Positions 7,631-15,340 are shown, counted from the stretch's first letter. The stretch is 40,480 nucleotides of DNA from Pseudomonas libanensis (GCF_001439685.1 NZ_JYLH01000026.1:1-40480), one strand, 5' to 3'. The notes: generated by a model not told the origin, from the sequence alone. Numbers and translations are program-made.

Positions 7631-8598
7631 CTTCTCCAACGTTCCAAGCGACCATTCCAGACATCCTGCCTGATGAAGACGACTACACGCGTGCGCTGTC
7701 GTTATCGCGCCTGGCCTACGATCTTGAAAGTGTTGCGAGCCCAATGCTCGCTGCCGCACTGCTGACCGTGATCAGCTTCCACAACCTTTTCGCCGGCACG
7801 GTCATCGGCTTCCTCGCTTCTGCCGCCCTAGTTGCCACGGTGTTGTTGCCAAAGGCGAAGCAAGTACCACGACGCAGCATCTATGAACGAACTACCCGTG
7901 GCCTGCGCATATTCCTAGCGACGCCCCGCCTGCGAGGGTTGCTGGCTCTCAACCTGACGGTAGCGGCCGCCAGTGCCATGGTCATCGTCAACACCGTGGT
8001 ACTGGTTCAGTCGCGCTTCGCTCTGCCCCAAAGCTCAACGGCATTGGCTCTGGCTGCGTTTGGTGGTGGTTCCATGATCTCGGCCCTGGTCTTGCCTCGC
8101 CTGCTGAAAAATATCAAAGACCGAACGGCCATGTTGTTTGGTGGAGGAATACTGGTCGCAGGCTTGGCCGTCGGTATCAACCTGACCACCTACAACTTCC
8201 TGCTGCCGCTGTGGATGGTGCTCGGGGTGGGCTATTCGCTGGCCCAGACTCCGAGCGGTCGCCTGTTGCGTCGCTCGGCACATGCAGAAGATCGCCCGGC
8301 GTTGTTTGCCGCCCAATTTGCGCTGTCCCACGCTTGCTGGTTGATTACTTATCCACTGGCGGGATGGCTGGGAGCCAACATCAGCCTCACGGCGTCGTTT
8401 GTTGGCCTCGCCGTGGTGGCAGGCAGTGCACTACTGGTCAGCATCGTGATCTGGCGCCCAGTTCATGACCAGGAGTCGATCAAACACACCCATGAGAATC
8501 TGCCTGGCGATCACGCGCACGTCGACGGCCAGGACGGTGTGGATCACGAACATCCATACGTGATCGATGATCAGCATCGCCGATGGCCCAACAGATGA
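7609..8598 (+). pseudogene. 5'-truncated NreB-like MFS transporter
   Basis: The 329-codon open frame encodes the central and C-terminal part of an MFS exporter. Homology starts at about FFPSPTFQATIPDILPDE, which in family members lies roughly a hundred residues in, directly behind a GGTCAGACC hairpin. The first helices and the native start are missing. The remaining helices look sound, and the tail is His-rich (HTHENLPGDHAHVDGQDGVDHEH), as in the nickel-resistance protein NreB. With rcnA and an NreA/RcnR-type gene nearby, a former nickel exporter is likely. The open frame itself is otherwise uninterrupted, so a short protein could still be made. Confidence 0.75.
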
Positions 8599-8638
8599 TC
8601 GTGAGCTCCTAAGATTTGCTAAAGCTGGTGACCGGTAT

Positions 8639-8919
8639 TCAGACCAGCAACCGTAGCGCTTGCAAAGCGGCGAGGTGGCCCGGATAGAACCAATATCCCC
8701 ATTGCCGCACCGGCCAGACCTTGAAGGTGAAGGTCTGACGCAGTAGCCAGAGTCCGATCAGCGGCGCAGCGAACGCGGTGCTCAAAGCCAGCAATGAATA
8801 GACTTCCAAGTCCAGCGCTAGTGATCGATAACCATGGTCAACATCGCTAGCCATTTGATCAGGTCCAGGCTACTGCTTCGGCTCTTGAGTGGGGAAAGCG
8901 GGATAGTAGGCATCGTCAT
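8639..8919 (-). pseudogene. traX-like pseudogene (internally deleted)
   Basis: A TraX-type N-terminus (MTMPTIPLSPLKSRSSSLDL, then IKWLAMLTMVIDH) is followed at once by a stop. In a shifted frame the sequence resumes with a TraX-like C-terminus (LALDLEVYSLLALSTAFAAPLIGLWLL ... RQWGYWFYPGHLAALQALRLLV). The central helices of this membrane protein family are missing and the frame is broken, so no functional protein is expected. It lies behind the yqaA remnant in the rcnA operon direction. Confidence 0.7.
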
Positions 8920-9138
8920 GCCCACCCAAGTGTGACGGAGGTCAACAGAACGGCCCAGAAGCCAGTTCAGTTCGGAGCCAAGCACGTTGCCAAAAGTGGC
9001 GACTGCCAAGAGCGTAGAAACGACGTACCGGTCGGAGAGCAGCATCCCGACCCGCACGGCTTCAGAGTGCATCGGCAATAACATGGCGGCACCGAATGCC
9101 GCCACGAACAGCCCAATGTAGCTTGTGAGTTCAAACAC
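8920..9138 (-). pseudogene. yqaA-like (DedA/VTT-type) 5' remnant
   Basis: The first 70 or so residues match a YqaA-type small membrane protein (LFVAAFGAAMLLPMHSEAV ... LLAVATFGNVLGSELNWLLG). The protein then runs without a stop into the TraX start, so the 3' half of yqaA has been deleted and fused in frame to traX. It begins 12 bases after the rcnA stop, indicating an ancestral rcnR-rcnA-yqaA-traX operon. Confidence 0.7.
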
Positions 9139-9150
9139 GAAAAACTTGCC

Positions 9151-10287
9151 TCAGGCGTTCAGGCCGATCCAGCCATGGAAGCCCACGTACAGACCAACAC
9201 CAATGATCAGCACGCTGGACAGGTACGGAGCACGACGAGCCACGGTGCCCAGCCAAGGCCAAAGGTTGGAGGCCTGCTTAGCACCAATTGCCGCCGCAGC
9301 ACCTACAGTGACCAAGGTGAGCGCCAATCCTATGCTGAAACACAGGACAAGCATGCCTCCCAGCGCGACTTCTTTAACCTGAAGACATAGCAACAGAACG
9401 GTAATGGCTGCCGGACAAGGAATCAGACCGCCAGTCAGGCCGAACATAACGATCTGGCCCGTGGTGACCTCGCGATTGGTGAAGCGCTTGCGGATATCGT
9501 TGGCATGCGCACGTTCATGCGCATCCTGGTAGCCATCAATCGACAACTCTAAGCCTTCCAATTCGGAATGAGCATGCCCGTGATCGTGTTCCTGATACTG
9601 GAGATCGTAATCATGGGAGTGACCTGCATGCCCAAGACTCAAGCGAGCACTGAACTCATGTGGTTCCGGAATATCGACCGTCGATTCCAGGAAGCCTTCG
9701 CGCTCAACGAAAGAGAACGATTGGGTGCTACCGTCCTGACGCGTCGTCATCAGGCGAACATCTGAGGCTGCCCAGGCGTGTCCGGTCAGTGTCTTCAGGC
9801 GCCAGTGCGGTGGCATGCCTTCTTCGAAAATCGACAGTTCGACACGGCCATGACCAGTATCGATTCGATGGGTCTCATCATGATGACCATGGTCGTGCTC
9901 GCCGTGGTGGTGATCATCACCTTGCTCGAACTTGAACATCTGCTCACCGCGCCAGGTACGCCAGAGCATCCATAGCGCAATCATGATGATCAGTGCAGCA
10001 GATGCGAGCTGGAAATACGGCTCGGTGGTTTGGGCGTCCAAGCCTTTGCCCAAGTACATGCCACCGATGGCGACCAACCAGACCACTGCGGTGTGCGACA
10101 GCGTCGCGGCCAGTCCCAACAAAACAGCCTGTTTGACCGAGCCACGGATGGCCACGATGAACGCCGCCATCATGGTTTTTGAATGTCCGGGCTCAAGGCC
10201 ATGCAAAGCACCAAGCAAGATAGCGCTCGGGAAATACAGCCAGGCGTGAGCCCCGCCTTGTTGCAGCAGTTCAGCGAAATTGGGCAT
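9151..10287 (-). CDS. rcnA: nickel/cobalt exporter RcnA family
   Basis: This 378-residue inner-membrane protein is of the NicO/RcnA family. The first half has FPSAILLGALHGLEPGHSKT, the helix-1 metal motif (HGLEPGHSKT), then TLSHTAVVWLVA. A long loop rich in His, Asp and Glu follows (GDDHHHGEHDHGHHDETH; further on HAGHSHDYDLQYQEHDHGHAHSE), then the second conserved block TGGLIPCPAAITVLLLCL. It would expel Ni2+ and Co2+. The ATG at 10287 lies seven bases after the regulator stop, so the two are translationally coupled; the longer frame only overlaps the regulator. A decayed yqaA-traX follows. Confidence 0.92.
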   Translation of the reverse strand: MPNFAELLQQGGAHAWLYFPSAILLGALHGLEPGHSKTMMAAFIVAIRGSVKQAVLLGLAATLSHTAVVWLVAIGGMYLGKGLDAQTTEPYFQLASAALIIMIALWMLWRTWRGEQMFKFEQGDDHHHGEHDHGHHDETHRIDTGHGRVELSIFEEGMPPHWRLKTLTGHAWAASDVRLMTTRQDGSTQSFSFVEREGFLESTVDIPEPHEFSARLSLGHAGHSHDYDLQYQEHDHGHAHSELEGLELSIDGYQDAHERAHANDIRKRFTNREVTTGQIVMFGLTGGLIPCPAAITVLLLCLQVKEVALGGMLVLCFSIGLALTLVTVGAAAAIGAKQASNLWPWLGTVARRAPYLSSVLIIGVGLYVGFHGWIGLNA

Positions 10288-10294
10288 GTCAGAC

Positions 10295-10588
10295 CTAGAG
10301 GTACTTGGTGATTTGCTTGAAGGCTTCCAGCGGTGCGCGCTCGCCATTGCCTAGCGCCGAAACGGTATCTTCCAGGCAATGATCAATGTGATCCTGGATG
10401 AGCGTACGTTTGGCTTGGCACACTGCTTTTTCAACCGCATGCAGCTGCTGGGCGATGTCCACGCACTCACGACCCTCTTCGATCATGGTGATGATGCCGC
10501 GTAAATGCCCGTCCGCCCGTTTGAGACGTTTGATGATCGCCTCATGACTTTGGTGGGTGTGGGGATGGCTGTGTTCTTGCTCACTCAT
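10295..10588 (-). CDS. CsoR/RcnR-family metal-sensing repressor (NreA-like)
   Basis: This 97-residue all-helical DNA-binding regulator has the family core HEAIIKRLKRADGHLRGII, EEGRECVDIAQQL and AKRTLIQDHIDHCLED. Cys42 fits the conserved metal-site cysteine, and His67/His70/Cys71 fit the second-helix ligands. The N-terminus has extra histidines (H6, H8, H10, H12, H15), as in NreA/DmeR-type sensors of Ni and Co. It would repress rcnA and the divergent unit until metal binds. The start ATG 10588 was chosen at MSEQEH, where the His-rich head begins; an earlier start seven codons upstream is possible. The gene is the first of the rcnR-rcnA unit. Confidence 0.9.
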   Translation of the reverse strand: MSEQEHSHPHTHQSHEAIIKRLKRADGHLRGIITMIEEGRECVDIAQQLHAVEKAVCQAKRTLIQDHIDHCLEDTVSALGNGERAPLEAFKQITKYL

Positions 10589-10621
10589 GACTTGAGCCTC
10601 AGGCCTCAATGAATTACGCTG

Positions 10622-10647
10622 GCATCCTATCCCCCCTAGGGGGATGC
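10622..10647. promoter_or_regulatory. Candidate RcnR/CsoR-type operator
   Basis: The palindrome ATCCCCCCTAGGGGGAT (10629-10645), flanked by GCAT/ATGC, lies between the divergent regulator gene (start 10588) and the plus-strand operon (start 10695). C-tract/G-tract palindromes of this kind are the known operators of RcnR/CsoR/InrS-type repressors. The position suggests that one site controls both directions. Confidence 0.7.
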
Positions 10648-10694
10648 GGTCAAACGCGTAAAAGCCCTATAAACCGAGTTGAAACCCTAACGCC

Positions 10695-11054
10695 ATGTTC
10701 AGCAGAACACTGACAACTACGGTGGTAATCGCGCTTGCTCTCGCCATGTTGGTGGCTTGGGCCGGGCATACCTATTCGTTATCAGTGGCGTCAAAACAGC
10801 CAGCCTGGGAGATCACGCAAGACGCCCATCACTCCCACGGCGAAGAGGCTTCATCCAGCTACTCGAGTCTTTCAGATCACTACCATTCGCCATTGACCCC
10901 TGATCACCAGCACGAAACACCGCAACTTACAGCCGCGTTGATGCTGGCGACATCCCCGATGTTATCCATCCGGGTCGATGCACTTCGAGACTCTATTCCC
11001 CTGCCGCCGATATTCTTGATCGAGCGTCCACCCCGTCCTTCGTTCGCATCTTGA
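10695..11054 (+). CDS. His-rich membrane/periplasmic small protein
   Basis: This 119-residue protein has an N-terminal hydrophobic segment (TTTVVIALALAMLVAWAGHTYSL, about 7-29) that can act as an uncleaved anchor or signal. It continues with a His-rich stretch (HHSHGEEASS, DHYHSPLTPDHQHE, about 45-75) and ends with a hydrophobic then Pro-rich tail (IPLPPIFLIERPPRPS). No family name is recognised. The His cluster, the shared operator and the neighbours suggest periplasmic metal binding or sensing, somewhat like CzcI-type proteins, but this is inference. The ribosome site is weak. Confidence 0.75.
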   Translation: MFSRTLTTTVVIALALAMLVAWAGHTYSLSVASKQPAWEITQDAHHSHGEEASSSYSSLSDHYHSPLTPDHQHETPQLTAALMLATSPMLSIRVDALRDSIPLPPIFLIERPPRPSFAS

Positions 11055-11101
11055 CCTTGGTCGCACTGCGGCCTTCGATCTCTGCAACGTAGGATTGATA
11101 T

Positions 11102-11839
11102 ATGCATTCGTACTCGATGAGCGGCATCGGCGCGTTTACTGCGCCTTTGCACCGCCCCGTATTGCTGTTGTTTTTACTTGTCGCTGCACTTTTCCTGGGG
11201 ATGCCCGAGGCGATGGCTCACGCTGTTGCAGAAGGCGACAAGGGCTTCATTCAGGAAAGCTCCGGCGTTATGTTGCTGCCCTTCATTTACATGGGCGCCA
11301 AGCACATGATGACCGGATACGACCACCTGCTGTTTTTGTTCGGGGTGATCTTCTTCCTCTATCGCCTGAAAGACGTGGGGCTGTATGTCACGCTGTTCGC
11401 TGTAGGCCATTCGGTCACGCTGCTGCTTGGCGTACTTACAGAGGTCAGCGTCAGCTCGTACATCATCGACGCCATCATCGGCTTCTCGGTGGTGTACAAG
11501 GCGCTCGACAACCTGGGCGCATTCCAGCGCTGGTTCGGTTTCCAACCCAACACCAAAGTGGCCACGCTGATCTTCGGCTTGCTCCACGGTTTTGGTCTGG
11601 CGACGAAGATCCAGGAGTACGAGATCTCACCTGATGGCCTGATTCCGAATCTGGTCGCCTTCAACGTGGGTGTTGAGATCGGCCAGTTGCTCGCCCTCAG
11701 CACGATTCTCATTCTGATGGGGTATTGGCGGCGCACCGGCAGTTTCTGGCGCCACGCCTATACCGCCAACGTCGCCATGATGAGTGCCGGTTTCCTGCTG
11801 ATGGGTTACCAGTTCACCGGCCTGTTTCTCTCCGCGTAA
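11102..11839 (+). CDS. HupE/UreJ-type membrane protein
   Basis: This 245-residue protein has an N-terminal signal-like helix (LLLFLLVAALFLGMPEAMAHA) followed by about six membrane helices. It carries the HupE/UreJ-2 pattern: MMTGYDHLLFLFGVIFF near residue 65-80, AVGHSVTLLLGV, LIFGLLHGFGLATKI and FNVGVEIGQLLAL. HupE/UreJ proteins are nickel permeases or related metal transporters; this subgroup commonly sits in metal-resistance loci. ATG 11102 has an AGGA site. The next gene begins 12 bases after the stop, so the two are cotranscribed, probably under the same metal-responsive operator as the rest of the cassette. Confidence 0.88.
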   Translation: MHSYSMSGIGAFTAPLHRPVLLLFLLVAALFLGMPEAMAHAVAEGDKGFIQESSGVMLLPFIYMGAKHMMTGYDHLLFLFGVIFFLYRLKDVGLYVTLFAVGHSVTLLLGVLTEVSVSSYIIDAIIGFSVVYKALDNLGAFQRWFGFQPNTKVATLIFGLLHGFGLATKIQEYEISPDGLIPNLVAFNVGVEIGQLLALSTILILMGYWRRTGSFWRHAYTANVAMMSAGFLLMGYQFTGLFLSA

Positions 11840-11851
11840 GGAATTCTGACC

Positions 11852-12487
11852 ATGTTCAATACTCCACTTCCCACTGTTAATGAACTGCCAAGCACTCGCA
11901 AACTGGTGCGCTCCACTGTTATTGCCCTACTGACTGCGGTCGGCTTGCTGGTGACCGTGGTTATGCCTTCGGAATATGCCGTTGATCCTACCGGTGTGGG
12001 CCGTGCGCTGGGACTGACCCAGATGGGCGAACTTAAAATCATCCTTGCCCAGGAAGCTTTAGCGGACGCCGCACCACCTCAACCAGTTGCTCCAGCTCCT
12101 CAGGTTGCGCAAGTCCAGCCTATTGTGGAACCTGTTGCTCAGCTGGCGCCCACACTCACTTCAGCTTTGAAAACGAATCAACTGAGCGTCACGCTCAAGC
12201 CAGGTGAAGGGACGGAAATAAAGCTCGAAGTCTTGAAGGGCAAGTCTGTCAGCTATGAATGGACTGCGGTTGGCGGGCCTGTGAACTTCGATACCCATGG
12301 CGAACCCTACAACGGTGAGAAGGGTTATTTCCATAGCTACAACAAGGGCAAGCAGGTCAAAAATGACAAAGGTGAATTCACCGCCATTTTTGACGGCACC
12401 CACGGCTGGTTTTGGCGTAACCGCAGCAATAACGACGTGACCATCGCACTAAAAACGACCGGCGATTACTTGGCCGTCAAACGGTAA
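11852..12487 (+). CDS. transmembrane anchor protein with periplasmic C-terminal domain
   Basis: This 211-residue protein has a cytoplasmic N-terminus, one membrane helix (STVIALLTAVGLLVTVVM, about 20-40) and a Pro/Ala/Gln/Val-rich linker (about 70-100). The beta-rich periplasmic domain holds KPGEGTEIKLEVLKGKSVSYEW, a HGEPYNGEKGYFHSYNKGK segment and a GTHGWFWRNRS block. Similar proteins are annotated as transmembrane anchor proteins and regularly follow HupE/UreJ-type genes. Their job is unknown; the His/Trp-rich domain may handle metal in the periplasm. An AAGGA site precedes ATG 11852. Confidence 0.82.
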   Translation: MFNTPLPTVNELPSTRKLVRSTVIALLTAVGLLVTVVMPSEYAVDPTGVGRALGLTQMGELKIILAQEALADAAPPQPVAPAPQVAQVQPIVEPVAQLAPTLTSALKTNQLSVTLKPGEGTEIKLEVLKGKSVSYEWTAVGGPVNFDTHGEPYNGEKGYFHSYNKGKQVKNDKGEFTAIFDGTHGWFWRNRSNNDVTIALKTTGDYLAVKR

Positions 12488-12580
12488 TCCGAAGCAGCGA
12501 GGGCTGTCCTACTGCCGAAAGTTCGGCAATCAGCATGGCCGCAGATAATTTATCTCATCCATTTTTTGAAGAGCCTTCCC

Positions 12581-12708
12581 ATGAAAACCCCAACCACGCT
12601 GATTCGCTCGATGCTCCTGATCTGCTTCCTGGCCTGATGACGGCCTGCGGCGTTGGTGAGAAAGGCGCAACTTCCGAGAGCGCTGAGCACGGACATTCAC
12701 ACGAGTAA
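12581..12708 (+). pseudogene. Frameshifted small His-tailed lipoprotein gene
   Basis: ATG 12581 opens a signal-like peptide (MKTPTTLIRSMLLICFLA) that ends in two stops. In a frame shifted by two bases the sequence continues MTACGVGEKGATSES, AEHGHSHE and stop. Joined, this would be a lipoprotein of about 43 residues with lipobox-like MTAC and a His-rich tail, which fits the metal operon it ends. As it stands the gene is broken, either by a genuine frameshift or by a sequencing error. A strong terminator follows at 12718. Confidence 0.65.
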
Positions 12709-12717
12709 CCTCCAAAA

Positions 12718-12748
12718 AAACGAGGCCGAATTTGCGGCCTCGTTTTTT
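12718..12748 (+). terminator. Rho-independent terminator of the metal operon
   Basis: The stem CGAGGCCG/CGGCCTCG, extended by A:T pairs, has a six-base loop and is followed by TTTTTT. It lies ten bases after the frameshifted lipoprotein stop, which marks the operon end. Confidence 0.92.
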
Positions 12749-12906
12749 ATGCACGCCGAGAAATACCGGCTTCAAATCTTGCGAACAAATGACTGCTTTG
12801 GGTCGCTAGCAGACGAAATCGACCGCCTGCTATTGGCCGATACCTGCCTGTCACGAGAGACCTCCCTCGACCAAGAGAAGGCATCCAACTAACATAATAA
12901 ACCGGC

Positions 12907-13422
12907 TTAAATCACCGGTATCCGGTACACAACCGAATCATATTTCTCCGCCATCCGCCTCTCAATGACGACTCCCCCCAACGCTTCGGCAATACGTCGA
13001 CTCGCACGGTTCTGCGTCGCAACAGGATAGATGAAGTGCTTTGCCGCCACCCGCTGGCTAGCCCACTGAACAACCGCCCGCACCGCTTCACCACCAAAGC
13101 CCAACCCGTGTTTATCTTCACGGATCCAGATGCCCAACTCCGGTGCTTCACTGCCGGTACGGTGCAGCCCGACCAAGCCGGTAAAACGGGCATTCGCCAG
13201 CTCCCTGATCGTGAACACGATATCGCTACCATCCGCTATCGCAGGCAGCCACTGCCTCCAGACTTGCGCGTACTCCTCTGGAGAGGCAGGCGGTTCCCAG
13301 GACATGTAGCGAGTCAGAGACGCAGTGATACAAGGGAAGGAGTCAGCAGCGTCCTGCTCGCAGAAGGGCTCAATGCTAAGGCGTTGCGAGAGAATGCGGA
13401 TTGGGTGGGGGTCTACTGGCAT
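12907..13422 (-). CDS. GNAT family acetyltransferase (RimJ/RimL-like)
   Basis: This 171-residue acetyltransferase has the RimJ-type opening (ILSQRLSIEPFCEQDA), a TRYMSWEPPASPEEY block, central strand FTGLVGLHRTGSEAPELGIWI and coenzyme loop DKHGLGFGGEAVRAVVQWA. A NRASRRIAEALGGVVIE helix typical of protein or antibiotic N-acetyltransferases follows. The substrate is unknown. ATG 13422 has an AAGGAA site. A hairpin repeat (13491-13540) sits directly in the upstream region, and a deleted copy of this gene with the same upstream sequence lies at 15406-15645. Confidence 0.87.
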   Translation of the reverse strand: MPVDPHPIRILSQRLSIEPFCEQDAADSFPCITASLTRYMSWEPPASPEEYAQVWRQWLPAIADGSDIVFTIRELANARFTGLVGLHRTGSEAPELGIWIREDKHGLGFGGEAVRAVVQWASQRVAAKHFIYPVATQNRASRRIAEALGGVVIERRMAEKYDSVVYRIPVI

Positions 13423-13490
13423 TGCAATTTCCTTCCTGGGGTCCGTTACTCCATTTATCCCGTGAAAATACCATGCGGGTCGCTTGGACC

Positions 13491-13540
13491 GAAAAGGGGA
13501 CAGATTTATTTTCCCTAGACATAAATCCGCCCCCTTTTCC
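13491..13540. repeat. GGGGACAGATTTATTT hairpin repeat, copy 1
   Basis: AAAAGGGGACAGATTTAT pairs with the inverted ATAAATCCGCCCCCTTTT. The same hairpin family is at 13901-13942, 20498-20547 and 23427-23468. Copies 1 and 20498 share the outside bases GACCG, marking the element edge. Confidence 0.85.
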
Positions 13541-13547
13541 GTCATGA

Positions 13548-13581
13548 GCCGGGCAACACAGTAAATACTGCGTTGCCCGGC
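13548..13581. terminator. Strong hairpin downstream of the 48-aa gene
   Basis: Arms GCCGGGCAAC and GTTGCCCGGC, with inner CAGTA/TACTG pairs and an AA loop, form a long stem six bases after the stop of the small secreted-protein gene on the minus strand. No T run follows, so it may be a stabilising 3' end rather than a full terminator. Confidence 0.7.
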
Positions 13582-13586
13582 GGTAC

Positions 13587-13733
13587 TTACCCCTGTTCCC
13601 AATGAATGTACGGGATAGTGCAGCCGTCGTCTGCACGACATGGCTCATTGAAAGGATTTTTGCCTACGGCTAGCGCATTGGTGCCGAAGCCTAAAGCCAG
13701 CAAAGCAGAAAAAAGAACGATATGTAGTTTCAT
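13587..13733 (-). CDS. small secreted peptide (48 residues)
   Basis: ATG 13733, behind a clear AAGGAG site, opens a 48-residue protein: a signal peptide (MKLHIVLFSALLALGFGTNA then LA) and a mature part of about 26 residues with two cysteines, reading NPFNEPCRADDGCTIPYI then HWEQG. The gene is short but has a ribosome site, signal peptide, plausible cleavage after ALA and a 3' hairpin, so it is very probably real. No family is recognised. The Cys pair could form a disulfide loop in the periplasm. Confidence 0.72.
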   Translation of the reverse strand: MKLHIVLFSALLALGFGTNALAVGKNPFNEPCRADDGCTIPYIHWEQG

Positions 13734-13900
13734 GAGGTTCTCCTTGAGCGACATTGCTCGCCTTGAGCATAGTACGTGCTACGCGGCAGGTCGCCCGTCC
13801 ACACAGCGCTTAAATCTGGTTCAGATTTTTCCTACACATCGTCGGGTTGATCGCGGAGCTGGGCGAAAGCGGCGTCGATTTTCTTTTCAGCCATGGCGAA

Positions 13901-13942
13901 TAGGGAACAGATTTCCTAGAAATAAATCCGTCCCCTTTCCCG
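13901..13942. repeat. GGGAACAGATTT hairpin repeat, copy 2
   Basis: TAGGGAACAGATTTCCTAGA followed by AATAAATCCGTCCCCTTTCC is a slightly eroded copy of the hairpin at 13491. It lies 20 bases from the 3' end of the gene at 13963 and could serve as its terminator on the minus strand. Confidence 0.75.
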
Positions 13943-13962
13943 GTTGAAAAAGTCGTACTCGC

Positions 13963-14604
13963 TTAGGCAAGGTGACCTCCTGCATCAATGAATAGCTTGC
14001 GGAGTTTTTTTCGAGCTGCCTCTGAAAGACGCTGTGAATAGCGTTGAAACTCTTCTTCGGCTGTGTCGGGCTTGCCGTTCATGGCCAATACAAACGCGTA
14101 TGCTAGAGGATGTTGTATGTAGTTGTAGAAACCCAGGCCACCAGTCGACAAATGCTGCTTAACCCGCTCGAAAGCACCAGGCAGGTCGTCTATCGAACGA
14201 GCCTCGTTCCAAAACGATTCAGCTTTTGGAATGGCGGCCCGGAGGATATTGGGTGCGCTGGTTGCTATGACATCAGGTCCGTAGCTGTATGAGATATCAA
14301 ACGCTCGATCTCGCACATCGAAAGTCAGATCAGGTCGTGCTGATTTTGACGTCCTATGCCATTTGATTTCATTGCCGGAAAGATGGGGAACGAAGTCCAG
14401 TGACAGAGCCCATGACGGCGCTAGTGCCCCGCCTTTCCACTGCTCAAGTCGAAAGAGTTGGCGAATGGGAGCATTGACGCTACGAAGCCAGGATAACGGG
14501 CCCTGAACTTCGAACCCTAACGGCTGTAAAAGTGACTCTACGGTTGGCGAAACAATTTCGTGGATTTTATCTGTTCGCACTATTTCGAACGTTTTTTGCT
14601 GCAT
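13963..14604 (-). CDS. hypothetical protein, possibly DUF4304-like
   Basis: This 213-residue soluble protein has no signal peptide or membrane helix. Its N-terminal half has PLGFEVQGPLSWLRSVNAPIRQLFRLEQWKGG followed by SWALSLDFVPHL, recalling the DUF4304 layout (a glycine-F, an x-W-x-R, a hydrophobic strand), but the match is weak. The C-terminal part is helical and charged (AEEEFQRYSQRLSEAARKKLRKLF). ATG 14604 has an AAGGGG site. DUF4304-type genes often occur in polymorphic-toxin immunity neighbourhoods; no toxin is visible here. Confidence 0.65.
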   Translation of the reverse strand: MQQKTFEIVRTDKIHEIVSPTVESLLQPLGFEVQGPLSWLRSVNAPIRQLFRLEQWKGGALAPSWALSLDFVPHLSGNEIKWHRTSKSARPDLTFDVRDRAFDISYSYGPDVIATSAPNILRAAIPKAESFWNEARSIDDLPGAFERVKQHLSTGGLGFYNYIQHPLAYAFVLAMNGKPDTAEEEFQRYSQRLSEAARKKLRKLFIDAGGHLA

Positions 14605-14881
14605 CGCCGGCCCCTTGCTCGAAAGTAATCCCACTTCGGCAACTTCGGTCGTTGGTTCGACCTCAGATAATGGATGGAGTCTTATTCATCCACATTCGGG
14701 AATCAAGGCACACGAAACTTCTCTCGGCGAACTGCCTTTTAAATCAGGCTGATGATGAACTGAATCGTCCCTTCTTCTGTAGACGCCGCCAGGCGTCAAG
14801 GAAGAGCTGCCCACCCTGCGTACCTGTCCGCTTTTGGCCGTTTTCTGCCTGTCATGACCAACTGAAAATGACTCGAAGCAT

Positions 14882-15283
14882 TCAGCCAATCCGGGAGCAT
14901 GATTTGGATGGCATGTACCAGTGAACTGCGGAGTCGACATGAACGTGTTTTTGCTTTCCAGGCATGAAGGGCGTGTCGAGCGTGCCCAGTGCTATCGAAA
15001 CCCAGTCGGCAAATTCGCCTTGAGATCGTGACCAGAACAATGTCGAGCCACAGTGCGCGCAGAATTCGCGTAACACCGTCTCTGAAGATGTATAGGTTTT
15101 GATGCTGTTGGCGCCGAAAAGTATCCGTAGTGCCTTACGGGGAACGCTGCCGTACGAAGCGAATGCTGCCCCGTGACTTTTGCGGCACTGGCGGCAATGA
15201 CAATGGCTTACTGCTTTCGGCGTGGTGGATAGCTCGTAACTGACGGCTGCGCATAAGCAGCTTCCTTGGTACACCTCTGACAT
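14882..15283 (-). CDS. GFA family protein (CENP-V/GFA zinc-binding)
   Basis: This 133-residue protein has the glutathione-dependent formaldehyde-activating (GFA) fold: GSCLCAAV with Cys9/Cys11, SHCHCRQCRKSHGAAF with Cys28/30/33, and FCAHCGS with Cys75/78. These are the seven conserved zinc ligands. Proteins of this family bind zinc and sometimes act on S-glutathionyl adducts; the substrate is unproven. After WYMPS the frame ends in KSCSRIG. A neighbouring frame reads NHAPGLAECFESFS, closer to what family members show, so a late frameshift may have replaced the last residues. ATG 15283 has a GGAAAG site. Confidence 0.83.
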   Translation of the reverse strand: MSEVYQGSCLCAAVSYELSTTPKAVSHCHCRQCRKSHGAAFASYGSVPRKALRILFGANSIKTYTSSETVLREFCAHCGSTLFWSRSQGEFADWVSIALGTLDTPFMPGKQKHVHVDSAVHWYMPSKSCSRIG

Positions 15284-15340
15284 ACGCTTTCCAATTATGC
15301 GAAAAACGTCAGCGTAACCGACCCACTTTAATCAGTCGAC

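Noticed and set aside
8818..9138. An intact 106-residue novel membrane protein
   Set aside because: The sequence is a YqaA start joined to a TraX start by deletion; it is better explained as a remnant than as a new gene.
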